From the NCBI RefSeq assembly GCF_023910625.1, contig NZ_JAAVVW010000003.1, forward strand, positions 62,001 to 126,000: a stretch of DNA of 64,000 nt, read 5' to 3'. The position numbers and the translations under genes are program-made. A model generated the notes under the pieces. It did no database searches. It was not told the DNA's origin and was given only the letters and a program-made list of their open reading frames with translations. The DNA is from Limnohabitans sp. GTDB lineage: Bacteria; Pseudomonadota; Gammaproteobacteria; Burkholderiales; Burkholderiaceae_C. How positions within the stretch are numbered: the first letter of the stretch is position 1; each line of letters begins with the position of its first letter. Below are positions 17,401-24,228 of the stretch, piece by piece.

Positions 17401-17765
17401 TGGTCGCCAGCAACACGGTGGACAACGCGGCCATCACCTACGCCGCGCCGGTATCAACCATCAGCCAGGGCACCTACGGCAACCTGATCGCGCCAGTCGT
17501 TGTGGCCGTCAACACCGGCACGCTGGCAGCGCCGGTGTGGGTGAACAAAACCTTTTATTACTGGGATCTCTCGGGCAACGGCGCCACCACCGGCACCAAC
17601 GGCGGCACTAGTGCTTTTTCAACAGACAGGATGGATCATAATTTTTTGGATAGTTTGTTTTATCAAAATTCAAGATTCAACCGAAGCATTGCTCGTGCCC
17701 GACACGACCCACCACCACTACACCCACAGATCCGGGTAACCAGTACGACACCACTTCAGAATTGA
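14133..17765 (+). CDS. Adhesin fragment 5: octapeptide repeats and two large tandem domains
   Basis: The real frame begins near 14070. Residues 20-310 are LT-x-x-QV-x-A octapeptide repeats, first diverged and then almost identical. A linker follows (about 310-520), then a domain of about 390 residues and the first two thirds of a second homologous domain, which share DIKARLDWSK, YDFDGN, DYFGADSNANN and NTGTLAAPVWVNKTFY. The last 25 residues (after about 17690) are out of frame. The repeated large domains contain Asp/Asn-rich loops that could bind calcium; that is inference. Confidence 0.7.
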   Translation: MAYTLVTTSYLTGLTRSAVADLGSDVALLTAAQVAQLGPTQLEGLTAAQIGQLASASPSRLTGLSAEQIGFLGTDITGLSAAQVAALSTTTQIGGLTAAQIAALSTTQFDALSTPQLAALTEAAIGGMTSGQVGTLIAADVQALGTDIKGLTTANVILLSTGQVQALTTAQLQALTNTQVKALTTAQVQALTNTQVQALTNTQVQALTTAQVQALTTAQVPALTNTQVQALTNTQVQALTTAQVQALTTAQVQALTTAQVPALTNTQVQALTTTQVAALTPTQVAALTLAQVQILSTPQLNALNSAGLLDDITQPLSSLQVNALGLTAVDTTDKLALFNSALQAASGTAQLNLNNMASGAAAVVAAVNGGALTVANLTNLGLTGVTSTNLEAIRTRIDATSTGTDASLANSMSELRAIVVNASGELADRNLNAQEAADGVTVAVALDGASVGQTITLTLPGSGSGTQQTISRAVTSTDLTNGFASINISQQQLIDSGPGNKAVTASIGGGLAFAVDTFVYDIIAPTATVGSATYFANAQEGSTNLTDATGFTSRTIVLTGTNFSTLLEAGENATTNIKARLDWSKLSYDFDGNDTGVDGSTYLGADGKLYGARGAFTVNDIESAFVTNGTTLTIKLTSAKARALESYNDFTKGDYFGADSNANNTYWTSGTGAGKGNQADTIDVLSGFLRDTAGNASTNSTADAAITYAGPAQTISLGAGNGNLLAPTVVAVNTGTLAAPVWVNKTFYHWDRSGDGTISGDFVTHDTLDGLFYRNSNFTGGTAGADTTSGGFNTTDFRYGDLTTFNNIQLALPTAAASGDGAGLSISANDANNQRSDLRAVWDQFNTSSTTGSTGGGGTPPGWSTTDRLWAADQTSGGAHTAVTLFNGYIHNNVDTFVTGWNTALQLSNPTPTVSGVTYYGNYANEANFAAGALTRTMVINGTNFNQLLDMVNSGDTMGANGTDIKARLDWSKFTYDFDGNSTNGVQTAAAGTFTLADIESARVTSSNTLAIKFTSAKITALEAYSGDSSGGDFGELDANGQTQRDYFGADSNANNSYWLTNTGAGRGLGNQADGVDIVNGFFKDVAGNVVASNTVDNAAITYAAPVSTISQGTYGNLIAPVVVAVNTGTLAAPVWVNKTFYYWDLSGNGATTGTNGGTSAFSTDRMDHNFLDSLFYQNSRFNRSIARARHDPPPLHPQIRVTSTTPLQN
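14622..14990 (+). repeat. 24-bp tandem repeat encoding LT-x-x-QV-x-A octapeptides
   Basis: About 15 units of 24 bp alternate between two main forms (LTTAQVQA and LTNTQVQA) with occasional Lys or Pro variants. The units form a higher-order block: two NT units, then two or three TA units ending with QVPA, occur twice in succession. Near-identity of neighbouring units indicates recent expansion, and copy number is likely to vary between strains. Confidence 0.9.
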
Positions 17766-18141
17766 CACTGAGCGCTGGGCAGCTGGGGTGCTGGCACCAA
17801 TTTCCGCTACGGCGATTTGGCTGCGTTCAACAACTGGAGGCTGGCATTAGTGACCGGGGCGGTCAATGACTCCACTGTCAGGCAACTTCCTTGTTGTCAA
17901 CAGTCAACAGAACCAACGCGCAGACCTGAGTGCTATTTGGGACCAGTTCAACACCTCAATGACTACGGGCCAGCAGATCAGGAGCAACGGCCCCCTTGCA
18001 CCGGGCTGGACAAATATTGAACTTATCCATTCGGCCACGTCGTTCGGCGCCGGTGGACACATAGTCATGGCTAACGACAGTTATGTTTACCTTTTTGGCG
18101 ACACCGATGCTCGCCCTAACGCCATATTGCAGGTGTTGTGA
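15706..18141 (+). repeat. Two tandem large adhesin domains
   Basis: Copy A (about 15706-16858) and copy B (about 16859-18141) encode homologous domains of roughly 390-420 residues. Shared blocks run in the same order: RTIVLTGTNF/RTMVINGTNF, DIKARLDWSK, YDFDGN, YFGADSNANN, GNQAD, VAVNTGTLAAPVWVNKTFY, FRYGDL, Q-x-ADL/SDL and WDQFNTS. Copy B is longer in the middle and is broken by several indels after 17690. Confidence 0.8.
17866..18141 (+). CDS. Adhesin fragment 6: C-terminus
   Basis: From about LSGNFLVVNSQQNQRADLSA this frame matches the end of repeat copy A (NDANNQRSDLRAVWDQFNTS). It finishes at DSYVYLFGDTDARPNAILQV-L-stop, the likely extreme C-terminus, where type I secretion signals reside. 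The stretch 17690-17865 needs several frame changes: STEALLVPDTT, DPGNQYDTTSELT and FRYGDLAAFNN lie in different frames. The start codon given is internal and nominal. Confidence 0.6.
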   Translation: MTPLSGNFLVVNSQQNQRADLSAIWDQFNTSMTTGQQIRSNGPLAPGWTNIELIHSATSFGAGGHIVMANDSYVYLFGDTDARPNAILQVL

Positions 18142-18376
18142 GTGTTGGGCCACGCCAAGCCTGCCATGCGCAGGTCAGCCCGGCCCTCGGGCTTGCAGGC
18201 TGCTATTGTTTAGACAGCAGCTTGCGCAATACCGATGGGGGCCTGCCTGGCCCCTGGGCCTACGGCGGCGTGCTCGCTTTCATCAGCAACCCCATCCTGC
18301 CATCATGCGCGCCTTTAGAGGTGCCGTAGGGGCAAGGGTAATGGGTTGCGGGTAATCGGTTACTACGGGGTCAAGG
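18142..18376. other. Spacer between adhesin and PemK-like gene
   Basis: I see no gene in these 235 bp. The adhesin on the plus strand and the PemK-like gene on the minus strand converge here. No clear hairpin with a T-run was found. Confidence 0.35.
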
Positions 18377-18826
18377 TCACTGTTGACTTGCTGCCGCAAA
18401 AGCGGTGGCGGCAATCCTGACCCTACTCGGATGCAGAGTTCCGAGTTGTGGGATTTGGCCGTATGGCGCATGCGGTGGGACCGAGAAGTAGGCGTCGTTG
18501 AACGGGAGCTCAAGCACGTTTCTCAGGTCGAATTTGGTGTCGTAGCTCAAACCGGCGCTGGTGTATGCACTGGGTTGCGCGCTTTTTGCGATTCTGAATT
18601 CCCCGCTGTCAAGACGCTCCGTCTTTTGGCGGGTCCCATACGCCACGCTCAAGAAAATCATGCCTTCGGCGTCTTCCTTGGTCGAAATCATGAGGCCGGG
18701 GCGTGGCTTGGGTGCAGGGTGAATGTTGTCAGGGAAATGGCACCAGACGATGTCGCCAGCCGTGGGCGCCGGCCACCCCACTAGCGCCAGCCGCCCCACT
18801 AGGTACATCGTTCCATTAAAAACCAA
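18377..18826 (-). CDS. PemK/MazF-like toxin-family protein
   Basis: The 149-residue product resembles the PemK/MazF endoribonuclease fold. AGDIVWCHFPDN and KPRPGLMIST near residues 22-50 match the G-D-I-V-W and RP-x-L/V signatures. VAYGTRQ, AGLSYDTKFDL and LPFNDAYFSVPP follow, as in a longer PemK-like subgroup. Family members are RNA-cleaving toxins, but members of this subgroup are often found alone, and I see no antitoxin gene beside it. The start is uncertain (Met1 or Met7). It lies between the broken adhesin and the second leader copy. Confidence 0.6.
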   Translation of the reverse strand: MVFNGTMYLVGRLALVGWPAPTAGDIVWCHFPDNIHPAPKPRPGLMISTKEDAEGMIFLSVAYGTRQKTERLDSGEFRIAKSAQPSAYTSAGLSYDTKFDLRNVLELPFNDAYFSVPPHAPYGQIPQLGTLHPSRVRIAATAFAAASQQ

Positions 18827-18938
18827 TGCATATTAGGCGACACCGAGGTCGAACTTGTCAGTCTGCGTAGCGCCGCTGGCCACCCCCGTCTGGCCGCTGG
18901 TGAACTCGATCGTTTCAACAACGACCCATGCGGGGCTG

Positions 18939-19113
18939 GGGCATGCGGGCAGCCTGAAACTGACTTTATTAAAATAATTACGTTTTATATCTAATAAATG
19001 CAAAAGCATGTTATTATTGCAATTAATCATTAATTAAGTCTAACAAAAGTCGAAATCGAGACATTCGAATGAGCCCCCCGGTCAATGACATCAGGCAAAT
19101 TGACAAAACCGTT
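18939..19113 (+). repeat. Duplicated leader/promoter region, copy 2
   Basis: This is the diverged second copy of 7076-7251. It keeps the GGGCATGCGG start, the AT-rich TTTATTAAAA block, GCATGTTATTATTGC, TTAAGTC and the ATG with PPV-N-D/IDKTV coding. Instead of the MotB-like genes, it leads within 20 bp into a fossil of the MotA-like gene and then the second LuxR-type gene, for which it may supply the promoter. Confidence 0.7.
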
Positions 19114-19134
19114 CATGTCAACAGCCAGCCATGA
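19069..19134 (+). pseudogene. Truncated copy of the short leader ORF
   Basis: The 21-codon frame MSPPVNDIRQIDKTVHVNSQ-P is homologous to the start of the 7205 ORF and stops at a TGA that overlaps the MotA-like fossil. It is either a remnant or a leader peptide. Confidence 0.45.
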
Positions 19135-19228
19135 CCAAAGCCAGCCTCAGTCGGCCACGCAAACCCGGCAAGACATTCAGGTCAGGGTGGCCGTCACCGT
19201 CGGCATCAACCCCCCCCTGCATTCTTGA
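19133..19228 (+). pseudogene. Fossil of the MotA-like gene tail
   Basis: In one frame this reads DQSQPQSATQTRQDIQVRVA, TVGIN and PPL before a stop. It matches YQSLLESATQTRQDIQSMVA, TVNIN and QTL of the MotA-like protein (10000-10086). Nucleotide identity is also obvious (TCGGCCACGCAAACCCG in both). It shows that the downstream leader copy once belonged to a duplicate of the motor genes, most of which has been deleted. Confidence 0.75.
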
Positions 19229-19263
19229 AGCGGTCGAGATGCGTTTTTTTGAAGGTGTTATTC

Positions 19264-19881
19264 ATGTCAGACCATGATTCTTGGCCAGGGTGCCTGGTGG
19301 TTTATCACTCGCACCCTGACGTTGGCAGAGCCATTGCTTCGATGTTCAGCGACAAGCTGCCGGGTTTGCGGGTGGTGTCGGCGACGAACATCGGCGACAT
19401 TTTGCATTTGTCGTTGCAATACAGCCCCACCTGGATTTGGGTGGATACCTGCACCGACGCAGAGCAAATAGAGCAGTTCCGCATGTTCAGATCGGTGTGC
19501 CCCGGCCTGCGTTTTGTGGGGTTTGGTGGTGGCGACGATCTTGCGGCCACGCGGCTCAAGCTGGGCTGGGGCAAGGACGATTTGTTGTTTGGCGAGCTGG
19601 TGCCCTGGGATAAGTTGGCCGCGAGTTTTGCCTCTTTGGGCCTGATGGCCCCAGGCGATCAGGGCCAGACCTTGCAGGCGGTGAAGTTGACGCGCCGCAT
19701 GTCACAGCTTTTGATTTTGCTGCAGTCCGGCATGGCCAATCAGGCCATTGCCCAAAAACTGGGCATTTCCGAGCACACCGTCAAAGTCCATTTTTGTCGT
19801 CTTTACGAACGTTTGGGCGTGAACAACCGTTTGCAGGCTTTGCACAAAGCCCAGTTGCTCGGGCTGATCGCCGGGCGCTGA
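19264..19881 (+). CDS. LuxR/NarL-type response regulator, copy 2
   Basis: This 205-residue paralogue of the 6363-6980 regulator differs at about 23 positions. The GerE-type helix-turn-helix (IAQKLGISEHTVKVHFCRLY) is intact, and the same unusual receiver (VVYHSHPDV, WIWVDT) is present. I start it at the ATG behind GAAGGTG, because homology with copy 1 begins there and the upstream in-frame start at 19225 lies next to fossil DNA. The lysS gene converges 33 bp downstream. Substitutions at recognition-helix edges (W to C, RR to ER) may alter specificity. Confidence 0.86.
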   Translation: MSDHDSWPGCLVVYHSHPDVGRAIASMFSDKLPGLRVVSATNIGDILHLSLQYSPTWIWVDTCTDAEQIEQFRMFRSVCPGLRFVGFGGGDDLAATRLKLGWGKDDLLFGELVPWDKLAASFASLGLMAPGDQGQTLQAVKLTRRMSQLLILLQSGMANQAIAQKLGISEHTVKVHFCRLYERLGVNNRLQALHKAQLLGLIAGR

Positions 19882-19913
19882 ACAGAGCCTGGGGCTGGGG
19901 GCGGGTGGGCCGC

Positions 19914-21491
19914 TTATTCCTGCACGTGCCGCAGCGCCGGGAACAAGATCACGTCGCGGATGCTGGCGCTGTCGGTCAGCAGCATCATCAGGCGGTCAAT
20001 GCCGATGCCACAGCCGCCAGCAGGGGGCATGCCGTATTCCAATGCACGCACAAAGTCGTGGTCGTAGTACATGGCTTCGTCGTCGCCATCGTCTTTGGCG
20101 GCCACTTGTGCGTGAAAGCGTGCGGCCTGGTCTTCGGCGTCGTTCAGCTCGCTGAAGCCGTTGCCGAACTCGCGGCCGGTGATGTAGAGCTCAAAGCGCT
20201 CGGTCACTTCGGGGCGGGTGTCGTTGGCGCGGGCCAGTGGTGAGATTTCTGTGGGGTGTTCCATGATGAAGGTGGGCTCCCAGAGCTTGTCTTCCACGGT
20301 TTCCTCAAAATAAAACACCTGCAGGCTGGCCAGGCTGCGGGTGGACAGTTTGTCCTTGGCTTCGTTCATGCCCAGTTTTTTGAGGGCGTTGATCAGCCAT
20401 TCGGCATTGTCCACCCGTGCGCCTGTGCCGGTTTCACATGCTTCGCCAGCTTCGGTGTATTTCACGATCGCTTCGCGGATCGTCATGCGGGCGAAAGGCT
20501 TGTTCAGGTCCACCGGCTTGCCGTTGTAGGTCAAGTCCAGGGTGCCCGCAGCGGTCATGGCCGCGTTGCGGATCAGGCTTTCGGTAAAACCCATCAGGTC
20601 CTGGTAGTTCCAGTAGGCTGCATAAAACTCCATCATGGTGAATTCGGGGTTGTGGCGCACCGAGATGCCTTCGTTGCGGAAGTTGCGGTTGATCTCGAAC
20701 ACACGTTCAAAACCGCCCACCAACAAGCGCTTGAGGTAGAGCTCGGGCGCGATGCGCAAGAACATTTCTTGCTCCAGCGCGTTGTGGTGCGTGATGAACG
20801 GCTTGGCGTTGGCACCGCCGGGGATGGGGTGCAGCATGGGCGTTTCGACTTCCAGAAAGCCGTGCTGGACCATGAACTCGCGGATGCCGCTGACGGCCTT
20901 GCTGCGGGCCACAAAGCGCTTGCGGGCGGCTTCGTCGGTCATCAGGTCCACGTAGCGCTGGCGGTACTTCACTTCTTGGTCGGCCACGCCGTGGAACTTG
21001 TCGGGCATGGGGCGCAGGCTCTTGGTGAGCATGCGGATGCTGGTGGCGTGGATGGACAGCTCGCCTGTGCGGGTCTTGAACAAATGACCCTCGACGCCCA
21101 CGATGTCGCCCAGGTCCCAGTGCTTGAACAGGGCATACAGGTCTTCACCCACGTCGTCGCGGGTCACATAGACCTGGATGCGGCCCGTGGCATCTTGCAA
21201 CGTGGCAAAGCTGGCCTTGCCCATGACGCGCTTGAGCATCATGCGGCCCGCCACTTTGGCGGTGGTTTTGGCCACACCTTCGCCGTTCAAGGCTTCGGCG
21301 TCTTTGTCGCCGTGGGCTTGGTGCAGGTTGGCGGCGTGGTGCTCGGGCTTGAAGTCGTTGGGGAAGGCCACGCCTTTGCCTTCGGCCTGCGCCTGGCGCA
21401 TGGCTTTGAGTTTTTCGCGGCGCTCGGCGATCAGTTGGTTGTCATCTTGCGGGGCGAGCGCGGTTGGGGCGTTGGCGTTTGTGTCTGGCAT
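19914..21491 (-). CDS. lysS: Lysyl-tRNA synthetase, class II
   Basis: The 525-residue enzyme charges tRNA-Lys. The N-terminal OB-fold anticodon-binding domain spans about 75-185 ([20 protein letters not shown], then [10 protein letters not shown]). The class II catalytic core shows motif 1 ([12 protein letters not shown]), motif 2 ([20 protein letters not shown]) and motif 3 ([16 protein letters not shown]) near the C-terminus. I use the start MPDTNANAP, because the frame upstream of it is low-quality sequence. Length is normal. It ends 33 bp from the second LuxR-type gene, in convergent orientation. Confidence 0.97.
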   Translation of the reverse strand: MPDTNANAPTALAPQDDNQLIAERREKLKAMRQAQAEGKGVAFPNDFKPEHHAANLHQAHGDKDAEALNGEGVAKTTAKVAGRMMLKRVMGKASFATLQDATGRIQVYVTRDDVGEDLYALFKHWDLGDIVGVEGHLFKTRTGELSIHATSIRMLTKSLRPMPDKFHGVADQEVKYRQRYVDLMTDEAARKRFVARSKAVSGIREFMVQHGFLEVETPMLHPIPGGANAKPFITHHNALEQEMFLRIAPELYLKRLLVGGFERVFEINRNFRNEGISVRHNPEFTMMEFYAAYWNYQDLMGFTESLIRNAAMTAAGTLDLTYNGKPVDLNKPFARMTIREAIVKYTEAGEACETGTGARVDNAEWLINALKKLGMNEAKDKLSTRSLASLQVFYFEETVEDKLWEPTFIMEHPTEISPLARANDTRPEVTERFELYITGREFGNGFSELNDAEDQAARFHAQVAAKDDGDDEAMYYDHDFVRALEYGMPPAGGCGIGIDRLMMLLTDSASIRDVILFPALRHVQE

Positions 21492-21578
21492 GGCGGGTGG
21501 TGGTTGGGCTGGGTGCGCGGGGCACTTGAGTCGGGGTTGCCGGCAGAGTCTGGCGGCAGCGCCAAAGTGCAAAGCGGT

Positions 21579-21788
21579 CTATTTTAAGAGTTTGCGGGCG
21601 GCTGGGGGCCTGGGTTGCCAGATGACGATGCCCCAGGCTGAGGCGAGCGCTTTGCGGGGGCCGCCCCTGTCGCCGATCAGCTCCAGCCGCAGCAGGGGCT
21701 TTTGCCGGGCCAGCAGAGCGCCAGGGAGCAGCACCGTGCCCAATGGGAAAAGGGGCAGTGCCGTCGTGGCGTTCTGGCTTGAGGGCAT
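21579..21788 (-). pseudogene. Remnant of a LON-substrate-binding-domain protein
   Basis: A 69-codon frame starts MPSSQNATTALPLFPLGTVL, which matches the beginning of small LON-domain proteins (LPLFPLGTVLFPG-x-L). After about 25 residues the similarity stops and an Arg/Ala-rich sequence follows to the TAG. Intact family members are about 200 residues, so I read this as a 3'-deleted gene. It is divergent from yggT. Confidence 0.45.
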
Positions 21789-21820
21789 CTGGGTATCATT
21801 GCACGAGCAGGAGGATGTCA

Positions 21821-22369
21821 ATGCTGTTTCAAATGGTCAGTTTGGTGCTGGAGGTGTTGGCTGGTTTGGTGGCGGGCACCTGCTTGCTGAGGTTTTTGAT
21901 GCAGTGGCAGCGCATTTCTTTCCACCAGCCGTTGGGCCAGTTTGTGTTTGCGGTGACCGATTGGTTGCTCTTGCCGCTGCGCCGGGTGATCCCGCCATGG
22001 TCGGCCTGGGATTGGTCGAGTCTGGTGGGCGCTTTCCTTGTCAAATTGGTGCAGTACTCGCTGTTGTGGCTGTTGGCAGGCGGGCAGGGGGCTTTGGGCT
22101 TGCTGCCCCTGGTGAGCCTGGTGGGCATGGCCCAGTTGGTGGTGTCGGCCCTGAGCGCACTGGTGCTGGTGTTGGCGGTGATGTCTTGGGTGAACCCTGG
22201 CTCACCCATGTACAGCCTGGTGGCGCGCTTGAGTCAGCCTTTTTTGCGGCCTTTCCAGCGGGTGGTGCCTTTGGTGGGTGGGGTGGATTTGTCGCCCATC
22301 GCCTTGTTGGTGGTTTTGCAGTTGATTGGCATGGTGTTGGCATCGCTGCAAATGAACGGCTTGCCATGA
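21821..22369 (+). CDS. YggT family membrane protein
   Basis: This 182-residue integral membrane protein has four to five hydrophobic helices in two YGGT repeats: FLMQWQRISFHQPLGQFVFA, then TDWLLLPLRRVIPP, and later VMSWVNPGSPMYSLVARLSQ, then PFLRPFQRVVPLVGG-x-DLSP. The start is fixed by AGGAGG, six bases before ATG 21821; the closer ATG 21815 directly abuts the box. YggT proteins are linked to cell division, osmotic tolerance and plastid-type membrane organisation, but the precise role is not settled. A strong terminator follows. Confidence 0.9.
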   Translation: MLFQMVSLVLEVLAGLVAGTCLLRFLMQWQRISFHQPLGQFVFAVTDWLLLPLRRVIPPWSAWDWSSLVGAFLVKLVQYSLLWLLAGGQGALGLLPLVSLVGMAQLVVSALSALVLVLAVMSWVNPGSPMYSLVARLSQPFLRPFQRVVPLVGGVDLSPIALLVVLQLIGMVLASLQMNGLP

Positions 22370-22385
22370 GTCGTTGAAGGCTTTG

Positions 22386-22429
22386 CCACAAAAACAAAGG
22401 CCCTCCAAGGAGGGCCTTTGTTTTTGTGG
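22386..22429. terminator. Bidirectional rho-independent terminator (yggT / accD)
   Basis: A perfect inverted repeat with 21-bp arms (22386-22406 and 22409-22429) and a 2-bp loop has GGCCCTCC/GGAGGGCC at its top and A-rich/T-rich outer arms on both sides. It sits between the convergent ends of yggT and accD and can stop transcription in both directions. Confidence 0.92.
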
Positions 22430-22440
22430 CGTGGGCCAGC

Positions 22441-23313
22441 TTAGCTGACCGCGTCTGCTGACTGGCGCTGGAGCATGGCCAGGGTGCTGGCGATGGTTTT
22501 GCGCAGTTGTCGGCGGTCGCAGATGAAATCCACAGCACCCTTGGTTTGCAGGAACTCGGCGCGCTGAAAGCCTTCGGGCAAGGTCACGCGCACGGTGCTT
22601 TCAATGACGCGGGGACCGGCAAAGCCGATCAGGGCTTTGGGCTCGGCAATGACCACGTCGCCCAAAAAGGCAAAACCGGCCGACACGCCACCCATGGTGG
22701 GGTCGGTCAGCACGCTGATGTAGGGCAGGCCTTTTTTGGCCAGGCGGGTCAAGGCGGCATTGGTCTTGGCCATTTGCATGAGCGAGAGCAGGCCTTCTTG
22801 CATGCGGGCACCGCCCGTGGCCGTAAAGCACACAAAGGGCACTTTTTGTGCGATGGCGGCTTCGACGCCGCGCACGAAGCGCTCGCCCACCACCGAGCCC
22901 ATGGAGCCGCCCATGAAGTCGAATTCGAAGCAGGCCACCACCAGGTTGATGCTGTGCACCGCGCCGCCCATGACCACCAGGGCATCGGTCTCGCCGGTGT
23001 TGTCCATGGCCTCTTTCAGGCGCTCGGGGTACTTGCGGCTGTCCTTGAATTTGAGGGGGTCCACCGGCAGAACTTCCTGGCCGATTTCGTAGCGGCCTTC
23101 GCCGTCCAGAAAGACGTTCAGGCGGGTGCGGGCACCGATGCGCAGGTGGTGCGAGCAATTGGGGCAGACATTCTGGTTTTCTTCGAGGTCGGTTTTGTAC
23201 AGCACCGTCTCGCAACTGGGGCACTTGACCCACAGACCTTCAGGAATTGTGCGTCGCTCAGCCGGGTCGGTGTGCTGGATTTTTGGGGGGAGCAGTTTTT
23301 CGAGCCAGGACAT
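22441..23313 (-). CDS. accD: Acetyl-CoA carboxylase carboxyltransferase subunit beta
   Basis: The 290-residue subunit pairs with AccA to transfer the carboxyl group from biotin to acetyl-CoA, the first step of fatty acid synthesis. The N-terminal zinc ribbon is visible as C31-x2-C34 and C50-x2-C53. The crotonase-like carboxyltransferase core includes [13 protein letters not shown] and [13 protein letters not shown] start at [10 protein letters not shown] because GGAG precedes it. It follows trpA in the direction of transcription, the usual neighbour in Burkholderiales; folC, commonly next, is absent. Confidence 0.97.
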   Translation of the reverse strand: MSWLEKLLPPKIQHTDPAERRTIPEGLWVKCPSCETVLYKTDLEENQNVCPNCSHHLRIGARTRLNVFLDGEGRYEIGQEVLPVDPLKFKDSRKYPERLKEAMDNTGETDALVVMGGAVHSINLVVACFEFDFMGGSMGSVVGERFVRGVEAAIAQKVPFVCFTATGGARMQEGLLSLMQMAKTNAALTRLAKKGLPYISVLTDPTMGGVSAGFAFLGDVVIAEPKALIGFAGPRVIESTVRVTLPEGFQRAEFLQTKGAVDFICDRRQLRKTIASTLAMLQRQSADAVS

Positions 23314-23360
23314 CAGGGAGTCTCCTTGTGCTGCCAATTATCGTTGAAACGGTCGGGTTG

Positions 23361-23380
23361 GCCCCTGACCCGTGAGGGGC
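23361..23380. other. Small hairpin in the accD-trpA spacer
   Basis: GCCCCT and AGGGGC flank an 8-bp loop in the 95-bp gap between trpA and accD. There is no T-run, so it is more likely an mRNA stability or processing structure than a terminator. Confidence 0.35.
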
Positions 23381-23408
23381 ATCGGGTTCGCAGACCGGGC
23401 TCCGTCGC

Positions 23409-24218
23409 TCAGGCATCGAGCGCCTGACGGATGCCTTGTAAAAATTCACCGGCCACGGCGTTGATGCGGTCTGCCGGGGCGGCATCGATGAGTTGAATCA
23501 GGCGTGAGCCGATCACCACCGCATCGGCCACTTTGCTGATGGCCTTGGCGGTTGCTGCGTCGCGGATGCCGAAACCCACACCCACCGGTACACTGACGTG
23601 CTGGCGGATGCGCGGCAGCATGGCTTCGACGGCGTCGGTGTCCAGCGTGCCAGAGCCGGTCACGCCTTTGAGCGACACGTAATACACGTAGCCGCTGGCC
23701 ACTTTGGCCACTTGCTGCATGCGCTCGTCGGTGCTGGTGGGGGCCAGCAAGAAGATCAGGTCCATGCTGTGGGCACGCAGTTTGGCGGCAAATTCCACGC
23801 ATTCTTCGGGCGGGTAGTCCACGATCAGCACGCCGTCCACCCCGGCAGCCGAGGCATCGCGGATGAAGCTGTCGGGGCCGTGCTTTTGGTCGTAGCGCTC
23901 CACCGGGTTGGCGTAGCCCATCAGCACCACGGGGGTGTGGCTGTTGGTTTGGCGGAACTCGCGCACCATGGCCAGCACCTGCACGGTGCCAATGCCCAGA
24001 GCCAGCGCTTTGTCGCCCGCTTTCTGGATGACCGGGCCATCGGCTGACGGGTCCGAAAAGGGCACCCCCAGCTCGATGATGTCAGCCCCGGCCTGGGCCA
24101 TGGCGTGCATCAGCGGTACGGTGGTGTTTTTTTGGGGGAAACCTGCCGTCACGTAAGGGATCAGGGCTTTGCGGCCTTGGGCTTTGAGGGCGGAGAGGGT
24201 GGCGTCGATGCGGCTCAT
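23409..24218 (-). CDS. trpA: Tryptophan synthase alpha subunit
   Basis: This 269-residue TIM-barrel subunit cleaves indole-3-glycerol phosphate to indole, which is channelled to TrpB. Family motifs are [11 protein letters not shown] at the start, [19 protein letters not shown] with the catalytic Glu and Asp region, and [12 protein letters not shown] for phosphate binding. Length is standard. It starts 10 bp after trpB and belongs to the truA-trpF-trpB-trpA-accD run. Confidence 0.98.
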   Translation of the reverse strand: MSRIDATLSALKAQGRKALIPYVTAGFPQKNTTVPLMHAMAQAGADIIELGVPFSDPSADGPVIQKAGDKALALGIGTVQVLAMVREFRQTNSHTPVVLMGYANPVERYDQKHGPDSFIRDASAAGVDGVLIVDYPPEECVEFAAKLRAHSMDLIFLLAPTSTDERMQQVAKVASGYVYYVSLKGVTGSGTLDTDAVEAMLPRIRQHVSVPVGVGFGIRDAATAKAISKVADAVVIGSRLIQLIDAAPADRINAVAGEFLQGIRQALDA

Positions 24219-24228
24219 GTTTCAGCCC

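Larger units (their letters stand above)
10465..18141 (+). pseudogene. Large Bap-like type I secreted adhesin, multiply frameshifted
   Basis: Joined across frames, the gene would encode about 2,550 residues. In order it has a BapA-type prefix domain, a Gly/Ala linker, several bacterial Ig-like domains, an octapeptide solenoid-like repeat, two tandem domains of about 390-420 residues, and a C-terminus ending near YVYLFGDTDARPNAILQVL. Frame changes occur at about 10993, 11510, 11605, 11875, 11897, 14069, at least twice between 17690 and 17785, and at about 17865. All look like one-base indels. The rest of the secretion locus is intact. Either the adhesin is a recent pseudogene or the assembly is poor here; long intact middle blocks with coding-like sequence favour recent damage. 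Confidence 0.8.

Noticed and set aside
19225..19263. Upstream TTG start for the second LuxR-type gene
   Set aside because: The added 13 residues come from DNA next to the MotA-like fossil and have no counterpart in copy 1; GAAGGTG is well placed for the ATG at 19264.
20256..21587. A 443-codon plus-strand frame opposite lysS
   Set aside because: It is the antisense shadow of lysS, with His/Gly/Val-rich sequence and no recognisable domain.
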